Assembly: GCF_024323335.1 (NCBI RefSeq)
Contig: NC_066582.1
Span: 94,050,944-94,114,943 of the forward strand
Length of the DNA: 64,000 nucleotides
Origin: Lathyrus oleraceus
Lineage: Eukaryota; Streptophyta; Magnoliopsida; Fabales; Fabaceae
Direction of reading: 5' to 3'
The translations under genes and the position numbers were made by a program. Numbering within the stretch: the first letter of the stretch is position 1; each line of letters opens with the position of its first letter. Below the pieces are notes generated by a model. It was not told where the DNA came from and searched no databases. It saw only the letters and a program-made list of their open reading frames with translations. Shown here in pieces: positions 12,772 to 24,928 of the stretch.

Positions 12772-12939
12772 GGCACTACACATGATAATCATAACTTTTG
12801 CACGTAGGTTCTGGGATCAATCTAGTCAATCCCGCGAGTGACCCTGTTTGGGAAGACTAACGATTGTTTTCCGAATTCTCAAGTAAATAGTAACCCAAGA
12901 TTTTAAGAATAAAAATTACGTTGAAGCCAAGTTGACTTC
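12772..12939. other. Short flank without identifiable content
   Basis: Lies between the end of the Tat LTR and the coiled-coil relic. Its first five bases, GGCAC, would be the target duplication of the LTR, but the matching copy is not visible. Confidence 0.3.
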
Positions 12940-13312
12940 ACAAGCTAATGTTTGTTGCAAATAGTGGGCTTTGGCCGTTGAATCTCAAAGCCGAATCGAA
13001 TAACTAGAATAAGAGATTAACAAGACCGCCTCTTATAATGTTGATATTCTAAAGTGGAAGTAGCAAATTGAAGAGTTATAGTCGAAGATATAGGAGGTTG
13101 AGAAAAATAAATATGAAATTAATGATGCTAACCTGGTTAGATTGGACGAGAGAGCTAAAATTGACCTTCACCACTTCGACAACATCAGCAATCTAGATAT
13201 GGAGATCGAGGGATTGATTGGCATTGCCCAGCTGACCAACACCTGAATTGGAGAAGCCAAGGCTCACTTTGAGAGACTCAAATCCAATCTTCCATTTAAC
13301 TTTGTAACTTCT
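12940..13312 (+). pseudogene. Relic of a coiled-coil protein, stops at Gln-like positions
   Basis: One frame reads through 12940-13312 with a strongly charged helical pattern (for example KNKYEINDANLVRLDERAKI and SNLDMEIEGLIGIAQL). About seven TAG, TAA or TGA codons interrupt it. Several stand where glutamine would fit, such as between K and QIEEL and between L and SKI. The texture resembles the C-terminal coiled coil of plant mobile-domain proteins carried by transposons, but I cannot name the family with confidence. It ends where minus-strand integrase sequence begins, so the two relics are joined by rearrangement. Confidence 0.45.
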
Positions 13313-14395
13313 GTTTACCTCTGAATCCAAGCTGATTCCAGATAGATCTCGACAGGAAACACTGCGTTGTGTCCAAACATCATTCGAAATGGAGTTGAGT
13401 TAGTTGATTCCTTAGGAGAATTTTGACAAGCACACAAGAATTTTTCTAAGGTCTTATGCTAATTCTTTGGCTTATGGCCTACATGATTTTTGATTAATCC
13501 AATTATAATCTTGTTGGCTCCTTCAACTTGGCCATTTACTTGTGCATAATAGGGTGTTACGCTAATAACTTGATCCTTGGTTCTAAAGCGAACTGCACCA
13601 TCTTTCGACCAGTGAGTATTGATTCTTGGTCGGTGGTTATTGTTTGAGGGATTCCAAACTTATAAATAATATGATTTTGGGTAAAGTTTATAACCGCTTC
13701 TTGGTTGACATTAATCAAGGGTATGGATTCTATCCATTTGGGGAAGTAATTTATTCCTACTATGATATATCTCTGATGTTTAGATGATGGTGACCTTATC
13801 TCATCAATTAAGTCTAAAGCCCAACCTCTGAATGGCCAATGCTTGATTATTGAGTGCAATTCACTTGCTGGCACGTGTTGAATGTCTTCGCGTTTTTGAC
13901 ATTCTTGGAAACTCTTGGCGAATTCGATACAACCTTTTAACATGGTTGGCCACATGCTCTACGATGGATGTCAGAGATTGCTAAATAAGCCTCCATTTCA
14001 ATTAGGCGTTTAAATAAAACGCCTTATGGATTTTTCTTGAATAGTTCATTCTCAATGATGATGTAACTTAAAGCTCGATATTTGGTATTTCAATTTGTCA
14101 TTCATGTTGGGTTTTCTAATTACTCCATAATGAGTTTTCGTCAGTCATTCTTTGAAATATTGTCAATGGTAAAAATTTCAAAAATTCCAGAGTTAGTCAT
14201 TTCTCTAAACTCTTATGCCCCCAAAAAATTTGTCGTTGACAATTATGAAGGGGGAAGGTTGGTCGAAATCATTTTTTCCCTCACTTCGATTAACTCTTCT
14301 AACTTTTCCTTTGAGACTTGATAGCCTAGAGCAATTTGTGCCAAATCATTTTCCTCTTAATTTTTTATTCTAGGAACATACCTGAAATTAAAATC
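13313..14395 (-). pseudogene. pol: Ty3/gypsy (Tat/Ogre) RNase H-integrase fragment
   Basis: Read on the minus strand. An RNase H tail (14390-14050) is broken by frameshifts. The integrase part is best preserved at 13955-13557: WPTMLKGCIEFAKSFQECQK is part of the zinc-binding end, then KHWPFRGWALDLID carries the first catalytic Asp, and FGIPQTITTDQES the second. The segment with YYAQVNGQVEGANKII at about 13560-13510 carries the catalytic Glu, and PFRMMFGHNAVFPVEI follows at about 13390-13340. Integrase inserts retroelement DNA. Stops and frameshifts make it non-functional; no gag, protease or RT adjoins it. The Tat/Ogre assignment is from memory of similar legume sequences. Confidence 0.8.
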
Positions 14396-17204
14396 ATTAA
14401 TTCATTTTGGGAGATGAAATGTACATTTCACCAATCCCCTAAATCCAATGATTTTAATCCAATAAAAGTCAAATCAACCTTGACCAAGGCCCAAACAAAT
14501 AGTCCAACATCACAAGACAATAAAAATGGCTAAACATACTTTTTACACATTTAATCAATTAAAAATCAAATTAAAAATGCATTAAAATACAAATTAGTTT
14601 GGTCAAAACCTAACACCTCTTTAAAACACCAAATAAATGGTTAAGAGATTTATCCTTGGTCAAACAAGGTCAAAGGACCTTAGACAAAAAAATCATGATT
14701 TTTAAAAGTTCAGAAGTATTTTTAAATAATTAAAAATATGCACAAAAACATTTAATTCCTGAAAAATATCAAAATTAATCCAAAAAATATTTTTAATTCA
14801 AAAAATGAAAGAGAAAAATATTTAAAGATTTTTGGTGAAAGTCCCATATTTTTTGGATTAAAAATGAAATTAATATGAATTAAACAAAATAAATGATTAA
14901 ATGAAAAATCAGAAAATAAAAATAAAATTCAAATAAACAAGGGCCATCAGATCTCCCTCATTAATTGAGGTGGCAGATCTGATGGCCAAGCGTGCGCTTC
15001 CATCATTTTCAGCAGTCAACACATGTACACGCGTGGTAATCAGGAAGAATGGCTCAGATTAAAACGTTGGACCAAGATCAGATGGTTCATGTCATGTCAA
15101 CACACCACCAGAGCCCTAGCTCCGGTCATCTTCTCCGGTGAGGACCACCAGACTGGTCCAACCAAGACTTCATGAAAAATAAAAAATGAATACACTAATT
15201 TGAAGAAAAAATACTCAGGAACATGAATCTGACCTCCATTTCTTCCAATTCCAAGTATATTGAAAGATACATGGATTTGAAATTTGAGGTTCATGATCTG
15301 ATTTGCTTCGATTTGACCTCAAAGCAACTCAACCTTGTTGCCTACATTGGTAGGACTTCAGCAAACCAAAAATCACAAAGAATAGTGAAGAAGTAAGACA
15401 GAATCGAAGAGATGAAGTTTCTGAATTTTTGCCTTCAAGTTGCTTCAAATTTACTTGATTTTGATCTGGATTTGCTTGATTCCTCTTCCTCTTCCTCTTG
15501 CTTGCAGTGATCAATTGAGATGGAAGGGAAATGAATTCTTGGAGTTTGAATTTCAAAATAGAAGGTGAAATTCAAACTCGATTTCAATGAAATCATCAAT
15601 AATTTCTATGGAATGAAGGGTTTGAATCGTCTTGGCAAAGCTTGGTCAAGGTACTGATGAAGTTCTGAGCTCATTGCACTTGTATTTATAGCCAATTCAA
15701 ATGCTTTCCACACACTTCCATTTGAAATCCAAAAATAGCAATTACATCATGCACTTGCATTGGCATGTACAAAGCCCAAAGAATGATTGGAAAAGGTCCA
15801 AATCATGCACATGTGATGCTGGAAGCAATGCATTAAGCCATGCAATGTTGGAATGAAATTGAACATGAGAAACATCCAAATGGTACCATGCATTGCACCC
15901 ATGCGCAAGTCCTTCAATAATGATCCAAATGAGATGATTTTAGACGTTTTGGAAAGGTGAGATCAAGGGGAACAACTTTCATGTTGAACACTTTTCCATT
16001 TGAATCTTGTATCATGATGAATTTTGAGGTGGAAGTTTGGGAAATCAAACATATTTGAAAATTTTCTAAGTACCAAGTCAAATGTTCACTTCTTCCACCT
16101 TAAATAACTTTTGTTATGAACTTCAAATGGAAACAGATCATTCATCAAAGTTGTATCTATTTCAAACCTATTAAATTTGGTCACAAATTTGACCTCACTT
16201 GGATTTGGCATGAAGGAGTTATGTATTTTTGAAGTTGAGGAAAATCACTTGTTCAATGGTAATGGCCCAAAATGACCTATAATGTTTCCTCTTGGCACAT
16301 GCATTTGCAAGTTTAATTTGAACTTATTATAAACATAAAAGCTGAAGAGGAAATCTTGAAGTTGATCATGGAGTTTTAATGGATTTCATATCATAAAAAA
16401 ATTAGCAAGTTAAGGTCTTGGGAAGTTGACCTCCTAACTAGGGTTCAAACAAAATGACCTATAATCTTTCACCATGAAAAATGACTTTCCAAGAAAAACT
16501 AGATCTAGACTTCAACATGAAAGTTGTTTGGAATGTCATTATGAGTAACTTTGATCTTGTAATCATTTTCATATGACACAAATTCTAGGAGATAGGGTCT
16601 AGGGAACCCCAGTTTTGACTAGTTGATTTTCCCTGGTCAACCAACATGAATCGTCTTGCTAGCTTGACATTATCTTGATTTTTGGGACTCATGGAGGATC
16701 ATATATGTATAATATGATGTAATATGAAGTATCCCTTGAAATATTTGATCAAATGATGAATAAATTTGTTGAGGAAATCACACAAGATACCTAGATGAAT
16801 TAGGGTTTCCAACGCAAACAAACTTCAAACTCTTGATGATTTCTTGATCAAAATGATATGTGAAGATCATGGAGAGCCGTATATGATATCTAAAGTTAAT
16901 GTGAACCATCTATTGATTAGTATCCTTGCACTGAGGGTCTCAAACCCTATATATGAGTTTGATGGAGCATAGGTGAGCACACACACTACATACAAAAGAG
17001 TTAAACTATACATTGACATAGTTTTGGTATTTTGGTTAGTAAATAATGAAAAGCAAAGTATGATACAATCAAAAGTGCTTGGTGATCTCTCCTAATACAA
17101 ACCCAATGAATGAAGGGTAACGAGGATGCCAAGGTGTGATCCCAAAGCCAATGCATATGATGAGATATCATAAGGGATCTTAGGGTTTAAATTGGGGTCT
17201 TACA
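14396..17204 (-). mobile_element. Truncated Ogre-type LTR
   Basis: The minus-strand 5' terminus TGTAAGACCCC is intact at 17204. TATTTATA at 15683-15690 is the reversed TATA box. The 3' part is missing: at about 14395 the sequence joins an RNase H-integrase relic. The CTCCGGTGAGGACCACC block near 15140-15160 matches the equivalent region in the other Ogre LTRs. The left junction is approximate. Confidence 0.7.
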
Positions 17205-17249
17205 AAAAGGTTTCATGCATTAAAAACTAGTTTTTATATGAAAAATAGG

Positions 17250-17450
17250 TATATGTGTCGACACATATATGCTATGAGCTGACATATAGAAGAAACATTT
17301 TCCTATGTATCGACACATACGAGTTACAGGTCAGCACATGTAAGTCATTTTTAAAGCATGTAACTTCTATTTGATGTGCCGCCTATACATGTAGACACAT
17401 GCATCGTATGTGTCGACACATGGCTTACATAGGTCGGGACATGCATTAAA
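17250..17450. repeat. TGTCGACACA palindrome array
   Basis: TATATGTGTCGACACATATA at 17250-17269 is a perfect 20-base palindrome. ATGTGTCGACACAT recurs at 17408-17421, with degenerate copies near 17305, 17325, 17390 and 17435. The array lies about 60-260 bases upstream of the TATA run. Confidence 0.75.
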
Positions 17451-17815
17451 AATCTTGAAAATTTGCATTATTTTCTAAACTTCTTGAATTCCTTTTGCTT
17501 CATACTTGCGCACATATATATACTTAATAAATGCATCATTTCTAGTAAGGTTCTAGAGTAAACCTACAGGAAACTGGGATTTCAAATTTTTCATTTCATC
17601 TTCAACCTACATTTTATGCATACACACAAATAAACTACACATAATTTTTCTTTGTTTGGGTACCATATAGGATCAGTGTTGTTAACGTCTAATTTAGGTT
17701 GTTAAATTGTAAATTGGATTGAGATCTTTGAGGGTTTAAAATAATAAAACCAAGTTGGGGTTTTCCTTCAAGATCAATTAGGGATTTGAAGGTTTTGGAC
17801 AAGATTACACAAGTT

Positions 17816-17984
17816 GGATTTGATCGAGTGAAAGCTTTGAAGAATGTGGGATTCTTACAAAGGAGTAGCGTGAGATAGTGGATCATCCTGGGTTACAACA
17901 ATTCACATTTTGGATTCGATCAAGTGAAAGCTTTGAAGAATGGGGGTTTCTTGCAAAGGAGTAGCGTGAGACGGTGGATCAAAT
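17816..17984 (+). repeat. About 94-base tandem duplication in the SIRE-like LTR
   Basis: TTGGATTTGATCGAGTGAAA at 17816 and TTGGATTCGATCAAGTGAAA at 17910 begin two ~75 base copies, both ending near GTGGATCA, with few differences. It lies between the TATA box and the LTR 3' end. Confidence 0.75.
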
Positions 17985-18761
17985 TGGTAATTTTTTGTGA
18001 CTTGATCAAGCTCAGATCAAGGGAAGAGAAAGTGTTAGAATCAACATCAAACATAGGGTTTGTAGTGTTTGATTGCTATATTTCTCTTATAAACGAATTT
18101 TGTAAAGTAAGGTTAAATTTCATTATCTCAATTCGAGTTCGATTTAAGGGCAGACGTACCCATAGCGAGGCCGATTGGGGAATTGCATAACCAAATCCTT
18201 GTGTATACTCTCTTTATCTCTTTTACGTTTCATTTGCAAATTGTTGAATTCATCGATTGTGTGATCAATATGTTTGGCTAAACTTATTGATAACCTTTTG
18301 AAAGAGGTTTCGTTGAGTTGATCACAATCTATTAGATTGTGATTGGATTTTCAAATCAACAAATCCATACAAAATTCTAAACAAAATCGATTGCACACAA
18401 GGTGTTCGATGATTTGTCTCAATAACATTTTTGGGTATTTTGTCATTGGGAATAATCTTTACTATTATAATAACATTAAAGTGATTATGATTAAACGTAT
18501 TTTGATTATTTTGTTCTCATTATCATATCCGAGCTTTTTGATAGTGGTTTGGTTTAGACGATTCGATTCGGGTCACTTCCACTAGCCGTTAAATTTTTCA
18601 AAACAACTTTTGTAAAGTTTTTAACTTGGGATCTATCACCCCCTCTAGATCGTCGCCTATTGTCTAACACAAATTTATCCTGGATTATCCCACAAAATGA
18701 GAGTAGTCCAGTTCCCTTGCACTTCCAAGGGATTTCACTATAATCACAACTGATTATAAAT

Positions 18762-18875
18762 GCTCAAACACGCAAGTAAGAGACTTCTAATGCTCAAACA
18801 CACGAGTAAGATACTTCTAAGGCTCAAGCACACAGGCAAGAGACTTCATTTTCTCAAGCACACAAGAAAGAGACT
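18762..18875. repeat. Four tandem ~29-base units
   Basis: Units of GCTCAAACACGCAAGTAAGA plus GACTTCTAAT with drift, repeated four times. The SIRE LTR has a comparable tandem block at the same relative place (46690-46840). Confidence 0.8.
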
Positions 18876-19379
18876 TCTTATAATCTAACTTAAAAGATTG
18901 TTTGAATATTACACTTGATATACAATCAGACGTATAAATAAAATACAACTAAAAAAATCTTAAGACTTATGAATTTCTAAAATATATAAATGATAAGAAA
19001 TTATAAATTAAACTTGTGTTTTGGTTTGACAGAGTAAAAACTCTTTTTATTGTCAAATATTGGTTATCTTTCTTCAAGTTTCCAACTCCTTATATAGAGA
19101 CACACAAAAAAGTCGTTGAAGAGAAGAGCTGGCACAAGTGAGTCTTGGAGAAGCTTGATCATAGACGTTAGAATATTATTTGATATGCTTAACGTCGTTG
19201 AAAAGATATTTGAAATCAATTTGCTTCAAGAGGAATTATGTGTTACATCTCAGTTGTATGTGTAGATTTTTGTTTGGATCTGCATGTGATCAGAAGAAGA
19301 CAAATTGCACTATGAGTCTTATAATGACTTATCAGAGTCTTCTAGATCTTTGCGTTGGCTGACCTCATAGTCTGAGAAC

Positions 19380-19565
19380 TTTAGAGGAAATTGACCTCCT
19401 TCAGAGTCTGAGCCTTCAGAGTATGGATCTCAGGTTCTGATCCTTCAGAGTCTGAGTCTTCAGAGATTTACTTTCTTCAGAGTTTGGTCTTCAGAAGTTG
19501 ACCTCCTCCATAGTTTGAGTCTTCAGAATCTAGTTCTCAGTTTCTGATCCTTCAAGTTCTAGATC
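19380..19565. repeat. CTTCAGAGTCTGAG repeat cluster in U3
   Basis: At least seven copies or near copies of (T)CTTCAGAGTCTGAG, interspersed with TTCTGATCCTTCAG. On the minus strand they precede the TATA box by about 280 bases. Confidence 0.75.
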
Positions 19566-19730
19566 TTTTAGCTTCTCTTTAAATGTTCATTTCAGTATCA
19601 TTACTAAGTTTATATAAAAAAATTTAGTTTATGATCCTGCACACTTGAACATCTATTAGTATACCCAATTGTTTTTTAAATAATTTCTTATTATCAAAAC
19701 CTTATGGTACAAACCAATTTTATTCCAACA

Positions 19731-20308
19731 ACTTTTATAATAATAATAATAATAATTATTATTATTATTATTATTATTATATTATAAAATTTTGCAAATC
19801 CTAAAAACACAACTCTTGCGCCGTTATAAATCTAATTTTATAACTCTTGACAACACAACTCTTGTGCCATCATAAACTCTAATGCAATTCATTTATACCA
19901 TCAAGATTATAACGATCAATTATTTAATTCGATTAATTAAAAGGTCATTGCTTCACCATACTAAAGTCGAATTCCGAAGTAGATGAACATTTATTGTTCA
20001 AAAGAATAACAATAATTACATGATCTAATTGATGAAACAGAAACAATATATCCAATATACCATCATCGCACCAGAATTACTTATATCATATATAAGATTG
20101 ATCAATCATATTGTGTAACTTATCAATAATCGATGTATCATTGCTTCACCATACAGAAGTTGGATTCCGAAGCATAATCAACATCGATTCATCCAAATCA
20201 TACACGATATAATGCCAATATTTAATTAGTCAATTATTATTTAATTCGTTATGTGTTTTAATCAAATTAAATCATAAAGTACATAAAATACATAAAATAA
20301 TCACCTAT
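19731..20308 (-). other. Non-coding host sequence left of the CACTA element
   Basis: Begins with an AT microsatellite (19740-19784, units AAT then ATT, able to fold back on itself). It holds two copies of TTGCTTCACCATAC...TTCCGAAG at about 19948 and 20142. It probably is the leader of the copia-type element whose primer site and LTR lie right of the CACTA (24912-26367), because the CACTA target duplication joins both sides. No coding sequence seen. Confidence 0.45.
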
Positions 20309-20855
20309 CACTACAAAAAACCGTGTACATTGTGGCGATTATTTTAAGAAGATTGTGGCAGTTTCAACCCCATAATTAACAAATACGACGTTTTGTAAAA
20401 CGCCATAAATTTGGCTACCGCTAAGAAACTTATGGCGGTTAGCAATTAAACGCCGTACCAACCGCCGCTATATACATAGTTTAAACGGGCAGTTTTTGTT
20501 TGGAAATAGTGGCGGTTTTAAACGCCCTATATTTCGCATAAAAAATATCATGTCCGTTAAAACCGTCAGAATTTCCTAATAATTACATTCGCATTAACTG
20601 CTATATTTTTCACATAAATTATTTAAAAAAATATTTTAAATATGTTAAAATAATTTAAATTTTTCAATTAACAAACATCTATTTATTTCACTAAGTTGCC
20701 TAGTTAAAAAACATATGATATAAACTATGATCTTCATTCAATTAGAGTCACAGTCACAACGTTCAAATGTAATTTATATCCTACAAAAAAACAAAGGAAC
20801 AAAAAATTCAAGGCAAAGAAAAAACTACCTATTTAGCTGCATTCTCAATCCTTCG

Positions 20856-23800
20856 TTATTTTAATATTTGACTCTCTAACATTCTCAAATCATCATCATC
20901 TCTGATGATTACTCCAACATCATCATTAAAGTCATCTTCCTTTTCGGCTACATCATCCCATTCATTGTCAAGTTCTTCATCATTAATTGTGCTATACCCG
21001 GGAATGGGAGGGAAATCTTCAGTGATTGCTTCGTCCCTCTTTACCAAAAGATGTCGAATGACTCTTTCATCTTTGTCCAACAAAGTTTTAAACTCGTTGA
21101 TAAATTTCACATCCAACTTGAAATTAATCAAAAAGTAGTGTGCATTATTACTTTATGTATTTTGTAAGAAAACCTTCTCATGGCCCAATCTTTGAATCTC
21201 CCCACACTCTTTATTTCTTCTCCCTCAAAAACTCTGCCAATGATTGATAAAAATCACAAAAACAACCAAATTAATCAGAAGTATGTTTTCATTAAAAGAT
21301 AAAGAAAAATTAGAATGATTTTTTCTGAAACACAACAATACTATAGTGGCACTATTTTTTTAACAACAATTTGTTCTAAATAGTGTATCACATAACAATA
21401 GCGATTTGTTCAAATTTTGTTACGGTATATAAGGTACTATAGCCGTAATTTTAAAAACACTAGCATGAATGCCATGTTGAAATGGTAACCTAATGAACTC
21501 ATTCTATAAAATATTGGAAAAAAATGTATGCGAAGTCGCAAACGGTGGAATATTACCTTGAACTTTCTCATTGACAAATGTAACTTGTTCTTCATGCTTG
21601 TCATGAATTAAGTAAACAATCTCGTAGTGGCGCACTACATAGGCAAAGAAGTAGAAAATTGTGAGATAGAAGATGTTATTTGCTCTAGAAATATAGATAG
21701 CTATAATAGGAATCCATACTACTACATAAGATGTTTGCGTTGAACAAACATATGTATACAAGACTTCACTCATTAGAACATGAGCCATGTTACTTCATAA
21801 CATGATTTAAATCACTGTTGTTATTAGTTAATAGTTTATGACAGACTATTTGTGAAATTCTTATAACAATGGTTTCATATCATCTCTAACATAAAAGAAG
21901 AGAGAATTGACTTACATAATTCAACATCCATATCAGTTTCTGCTTCAAGTACCAATGATTCATATATATTTCCTGTAAATCAAAACGATTAAAAAAACAA
22001 ACCCAACGCATTGATGCAAAACCATTAATCCTATCATGAGACTAGAGCAAGTAAAAAATCTCGTAGCACCGTGCGTCCCTTACGTGGCCGCAATCATAGA
22101 TGTTATCTTGCAACCATGTTGCAATGACGTTACGGTCTCAAACAACCATGTTACGACGAAATCTAGTCGTCAAGCAGTCTGTATGTGTATCGAAAATGCA
22201 GCTATAATGCTGCCCGGACTGACTGTGAATGCTCTTGTTGGCCTCCCTAGTAAATGTGGGGTTAACTTTCCTAATAATCTTGGTCCCTCCACTGGCTGCA
22301 ACAAGTATGTATATCTACACCATTGATCATGCTAATGTATTACACAAAAACACCAAACTAACTTTTTTATTCTTGTGATATTATTAACAAATTATTAAAA
22401 TGTAACATTACATAATAGACGAATTATGCTAAAGTATGACAATTATACTTTATATACTATTATATATTATTTTTCTCAGATAAAATGTGATATTACATAT
22501 AAGACATTACATTTAGAAACCAAATGTAGGTTAACCTATAATGAAATGATAGAATTGAATAAATATTAAGAAATTTGATTGATGTAAATCATATTGTTCA
22601 ATAATCATCATGGAACTATCAAGTATATTACTGGAAATGAATACAACAAGAACAAAAGATGCAATAAGGATAAAAGAGATGATTATTGTTGCCAACAATA
22701 TTACCAACAAGTACATTGTCTTCTACATAAAACATAAGAAGGACCCATTTCCTACTGGTGTTAGAAAGTAACTTTCCACTTAGCTTTAAGGTTATAACCC
22801 ATCTAGAGAGGGACCCATTTCCAAGTGAAGAATAATTCATTAAGTTTACCTGCAAGCATTCCAATTCAGAATCATTAAGTAACAATGCATGCAAATATGA
22901 ATAAATTAGCTGGAAAATGTCAAGTTTCATTGAAAGGTTAACACATGACTGGAAGTCTTATGTCTAAAACCTACATATATCCCAAACTACACCAGCCAAC
23001 ACATCTAGCCACGAGTCCTTATGCATATATTGAATTAATCTCTTTTTGGCATCAAATTAAGAAATGCTTATAAAAGTTTAGTGACATATTCTTACTTCAT
23101 AAGCATGTCAGATACTCTTGAACGATTCAGAAGCATGTGAATCCTTTATAACTTCAGGATGTTACTAAACTTACCGCAAAATAATATTTCTAAAATATAT
23201 GTTTAAAGATAAATTAGATACTTATTATTTTAGAAAGAATTAATAACCCATTAACTTACAAGAAACTCCTCTTGAATGATATATTCAACTATGAGGTCGT
23301 TATTATGTTCCAACATTGTACACATTCAAAAGAGTAATGCAAGATAACTCTTAGGCCTTAGCATATAAGAATATCTATTTATCAATATAAAGAGTGTTTT
23401 AGATATATCTAAAAGCTGCATTTTTATAGATGTATGTTCATATATACCTGAAAAAATAAAAAAGGAGAGATATAGATCTAATTTCTTACTAATTGATCTT
23501 GCAGAAATAGACTTCAGCTTATTCCATTTTTCTTCAAATTGTTCATGGTCAATCTTATGCTCACTAAAGTCTGCTAAAAAAACAGCATAAAGTATTATCA
23601 GACTTTTTTGGATGTAATGGACCTTATGTTAACCCAAAAAAATAAATTGAAAAGTAAGAACATTCAATTCTTAAATTTCATCCGTTCAACATACAAAATG
23701 AAAAGTTCAACTATTCGCACAACATGAAATATTCATGTTTCCAGATTTCACTTTTTTGTTAATTCTTGAATGTAATTGTTTAGACCAATTTATAGAAGTG

Positions 23801-24560
23801 GATTTAAAGTATCACCAGGCACTAAGAAACAAGTAAAGACAATGGAATGTATATATTTGGCCATAAACCATATTTCAACTTATAAGTATATAGTTTGATA
23901 TCATAATATAATCTATACAGTAAATAAATAATAGGACATTTATAAGTGAACCTCTGTGTATCCCAAATATTTTTCTGTGTTGAAAATGATCAAGTATATT
24001 TATAAACTCAAATTTTTAAAAGACATATTTAGAATACCTAGATTTCAAAAATAAAAGTAGCAACCAAATGACAAAATCAAACAAAATGTATGAAAATTGA
24101 TCTACATAAAGCATGATATTAGAAAATCCAACTCTTATAAATCCTTACATGTTTGTCCATAAATTTCCATATTTAGCATAGAAAAGAGAAACCATGACTT
24201 TACCTTAAAATTCCGAATGCGGAAATGAAAATTTCCAAGTAGCTAAACGACCGATTGTGAAACTCTGAATTTCGAAGAAGTGGAACAGAGCAACATAAGG
24301 ACCGATTGCAGAACTGCGATTGGGGATTTGCTACTGAATGAAACAAAAATGCAGGCTCAAGCGATAAGGTTGATTGTTAGGGTTCGATATTGATACTGAT
24401 GTCCAATAAATGTGATTCGAATTTCAACTTATTTTTAGGGTTAGAGCTTGAGTGATTTTGAAAGGAAACAGGAAAAGTTGAAATAAAAAAGATGGGAAGG
24501 AAGACGAATGTTAGAAAGGAAGAAGAAAAGGTTTTTGGTTTCTTTGGAGACGAAGGATCT
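20856..24560 (-). CDS. Unrecognised multi-exon gene inside the CACTA element
   Basis: Evidence is indirect. A pyrimidine-rich leader reads from about 24560, with a candidate ATG at 24194 and a donor GTAAGG after ACAAACAT (24145). An internal exon-like block at 23573-23490 is bounded by TTTTTAG and GTAAGA and reads EHKIDHEQFEEKWNKLK. A block at 21788-21504 is rich in hydrophobic residues. A last block at 21131-20856 is acidic (NDEELDNEWDDVAEKEDDFN) and ends in a stop. I do not recognise a family. It may be the element's own gene or captured host exons. Exon joins are guesses. Confidence 0.3.
22036..22326 (+). pseudogene. Captured type I non-specific lipid transfer protein fragment
   Basis: Lipid transfer proteins are small secreted proteins whose eight cysteines form a lipid-binding fold. 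Here seven remain with exact type I spacing: C13, X14, CC, X19, C-X-C (CMC), X22, C, X13, C. RQAVCMCIENAA and GLPSKCGVNFPNN match the family well. The first cysteine, expected at residue 3, reads Leu, and no signal peptide precedes the fragment, so the 5' end is missing or altered. After the last cysteine codon the sequence reads AACAA-GTATGT, a splice donor where these genes normally carry their single intron; no final exon was found. It lies wholly between the CACTA ends, opposite in strand to the element's other gene, so it is probably a transduplicated host fragment. Confidence 0.8.
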
Positions 24561-24911
24561 AAAACAAACTTTAGCGTTTTTTTTAAATTTAATTTATAAT
24601 GAATTAATTTTTTTTTATATTAATTAAAAAAAGTTCTTGTATAAATAAGAAAGTGAGAATATTAAAAAAAGGAAGTGAGAAAAAATAAGCTATTTTTTTA
24701 CTGTAAAAACATGGAAGAGGGAAAAAATGGGCTTGGAAACGTGAATATAAAAACAATTAAGAAAATAATGGCATTTAAAACCGTCATTTATTTATGAATA
24801 TTAGGCCGGTTAAATCAACCGTAAATTGTGGCGGTTTCAGCTAAACGCCATAATTAAACCGTCACAATTTACATATTTTTTTTGTAGTGTATCCAATTCA
24901 TGATTTCGTAA

Positions 24912-24926
24912 GTGACTCTGATACCA
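24912..24926 (-). other. Primer binding site, initiator tRNA-Met type
   Basis: The minus strand reads TGGTATCAGAGTCAC, complementary to the 3' end of initiator tRNA-Met for the first eleven bases. It lies directly inside the LTR at 24929-26367, showing a minus-strand copia-type element into which the CACTA element jumped 20 bases downstream. Confidence 0.75.
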
Positions 24927-24928
24927 CT

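Larger units (their letters stand above)
17205..18669 (+). mobile_element. SIRE-like copia LTR lacking its 5' end
   Basis: Matches the LTR at 58167-59979 in layout and in blocks: a TCGAC-rich repeat array, a TATA run near 17514-17522, GGGCAGACGTACCC near 18150, and the end GGGATCTATC...TCTAGATC...GTCTAACA at 18669. No primer site follows, so it is a solo or 3' LTR. Its 5' part was lost where the Ogre LTR inserted (boundary 17204/17205). Confidence 0.7.
18670..19730 (-). mobile_element. Copia-type LTR
   Basis: The minus-strand 5' terminus TGTTGGAATAAAATTGG is at 19730. A CTATATAAGG TATA box lies at 19098-19089. U3 repeats (19380-19565) lie upstream of it and transcribed-region repeats (18762-18875) downstream. 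The 3' terminus is not certain: the sequence abuts the other LTR near 18670 without a recognisable primer site, so this is probably a truncated or solo LTR. Confidence 0.6.
20309..24889. mobile_element. CACTA (En/Spm-type) DNA transposon with TAT duplication
   Basis: Starts CACTACAAAAAA at 20309 and ends TTTTTTTTGTAGTG at 24889, a terminal inverted repeat of about 13 bases. It is flanked by the same three bases TAT at 20306-20308 and 24890-24892. Subterminal regions (20330-20560 and 24770-24870) carry many copies of GGCGGTTT and its complement AAACGCC, typical of CACTA elements, where transposase binds. At 4581 bp it is short. I see no TNPA or TNPD transposase, so it is likely non-autonomous. 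It contains an unrecognised minus-strand gene and a plus-strand lipid transfer protein fragment. Confidence 0.9.

Noticed and set aside
19740..19784. AAT/ATT microsatellite as a replication or matrix attachment element
   Set aside because: Nothing beyond AT-richness supports it; similar AT tracts occur in the nearby LTR at 25290-25395.
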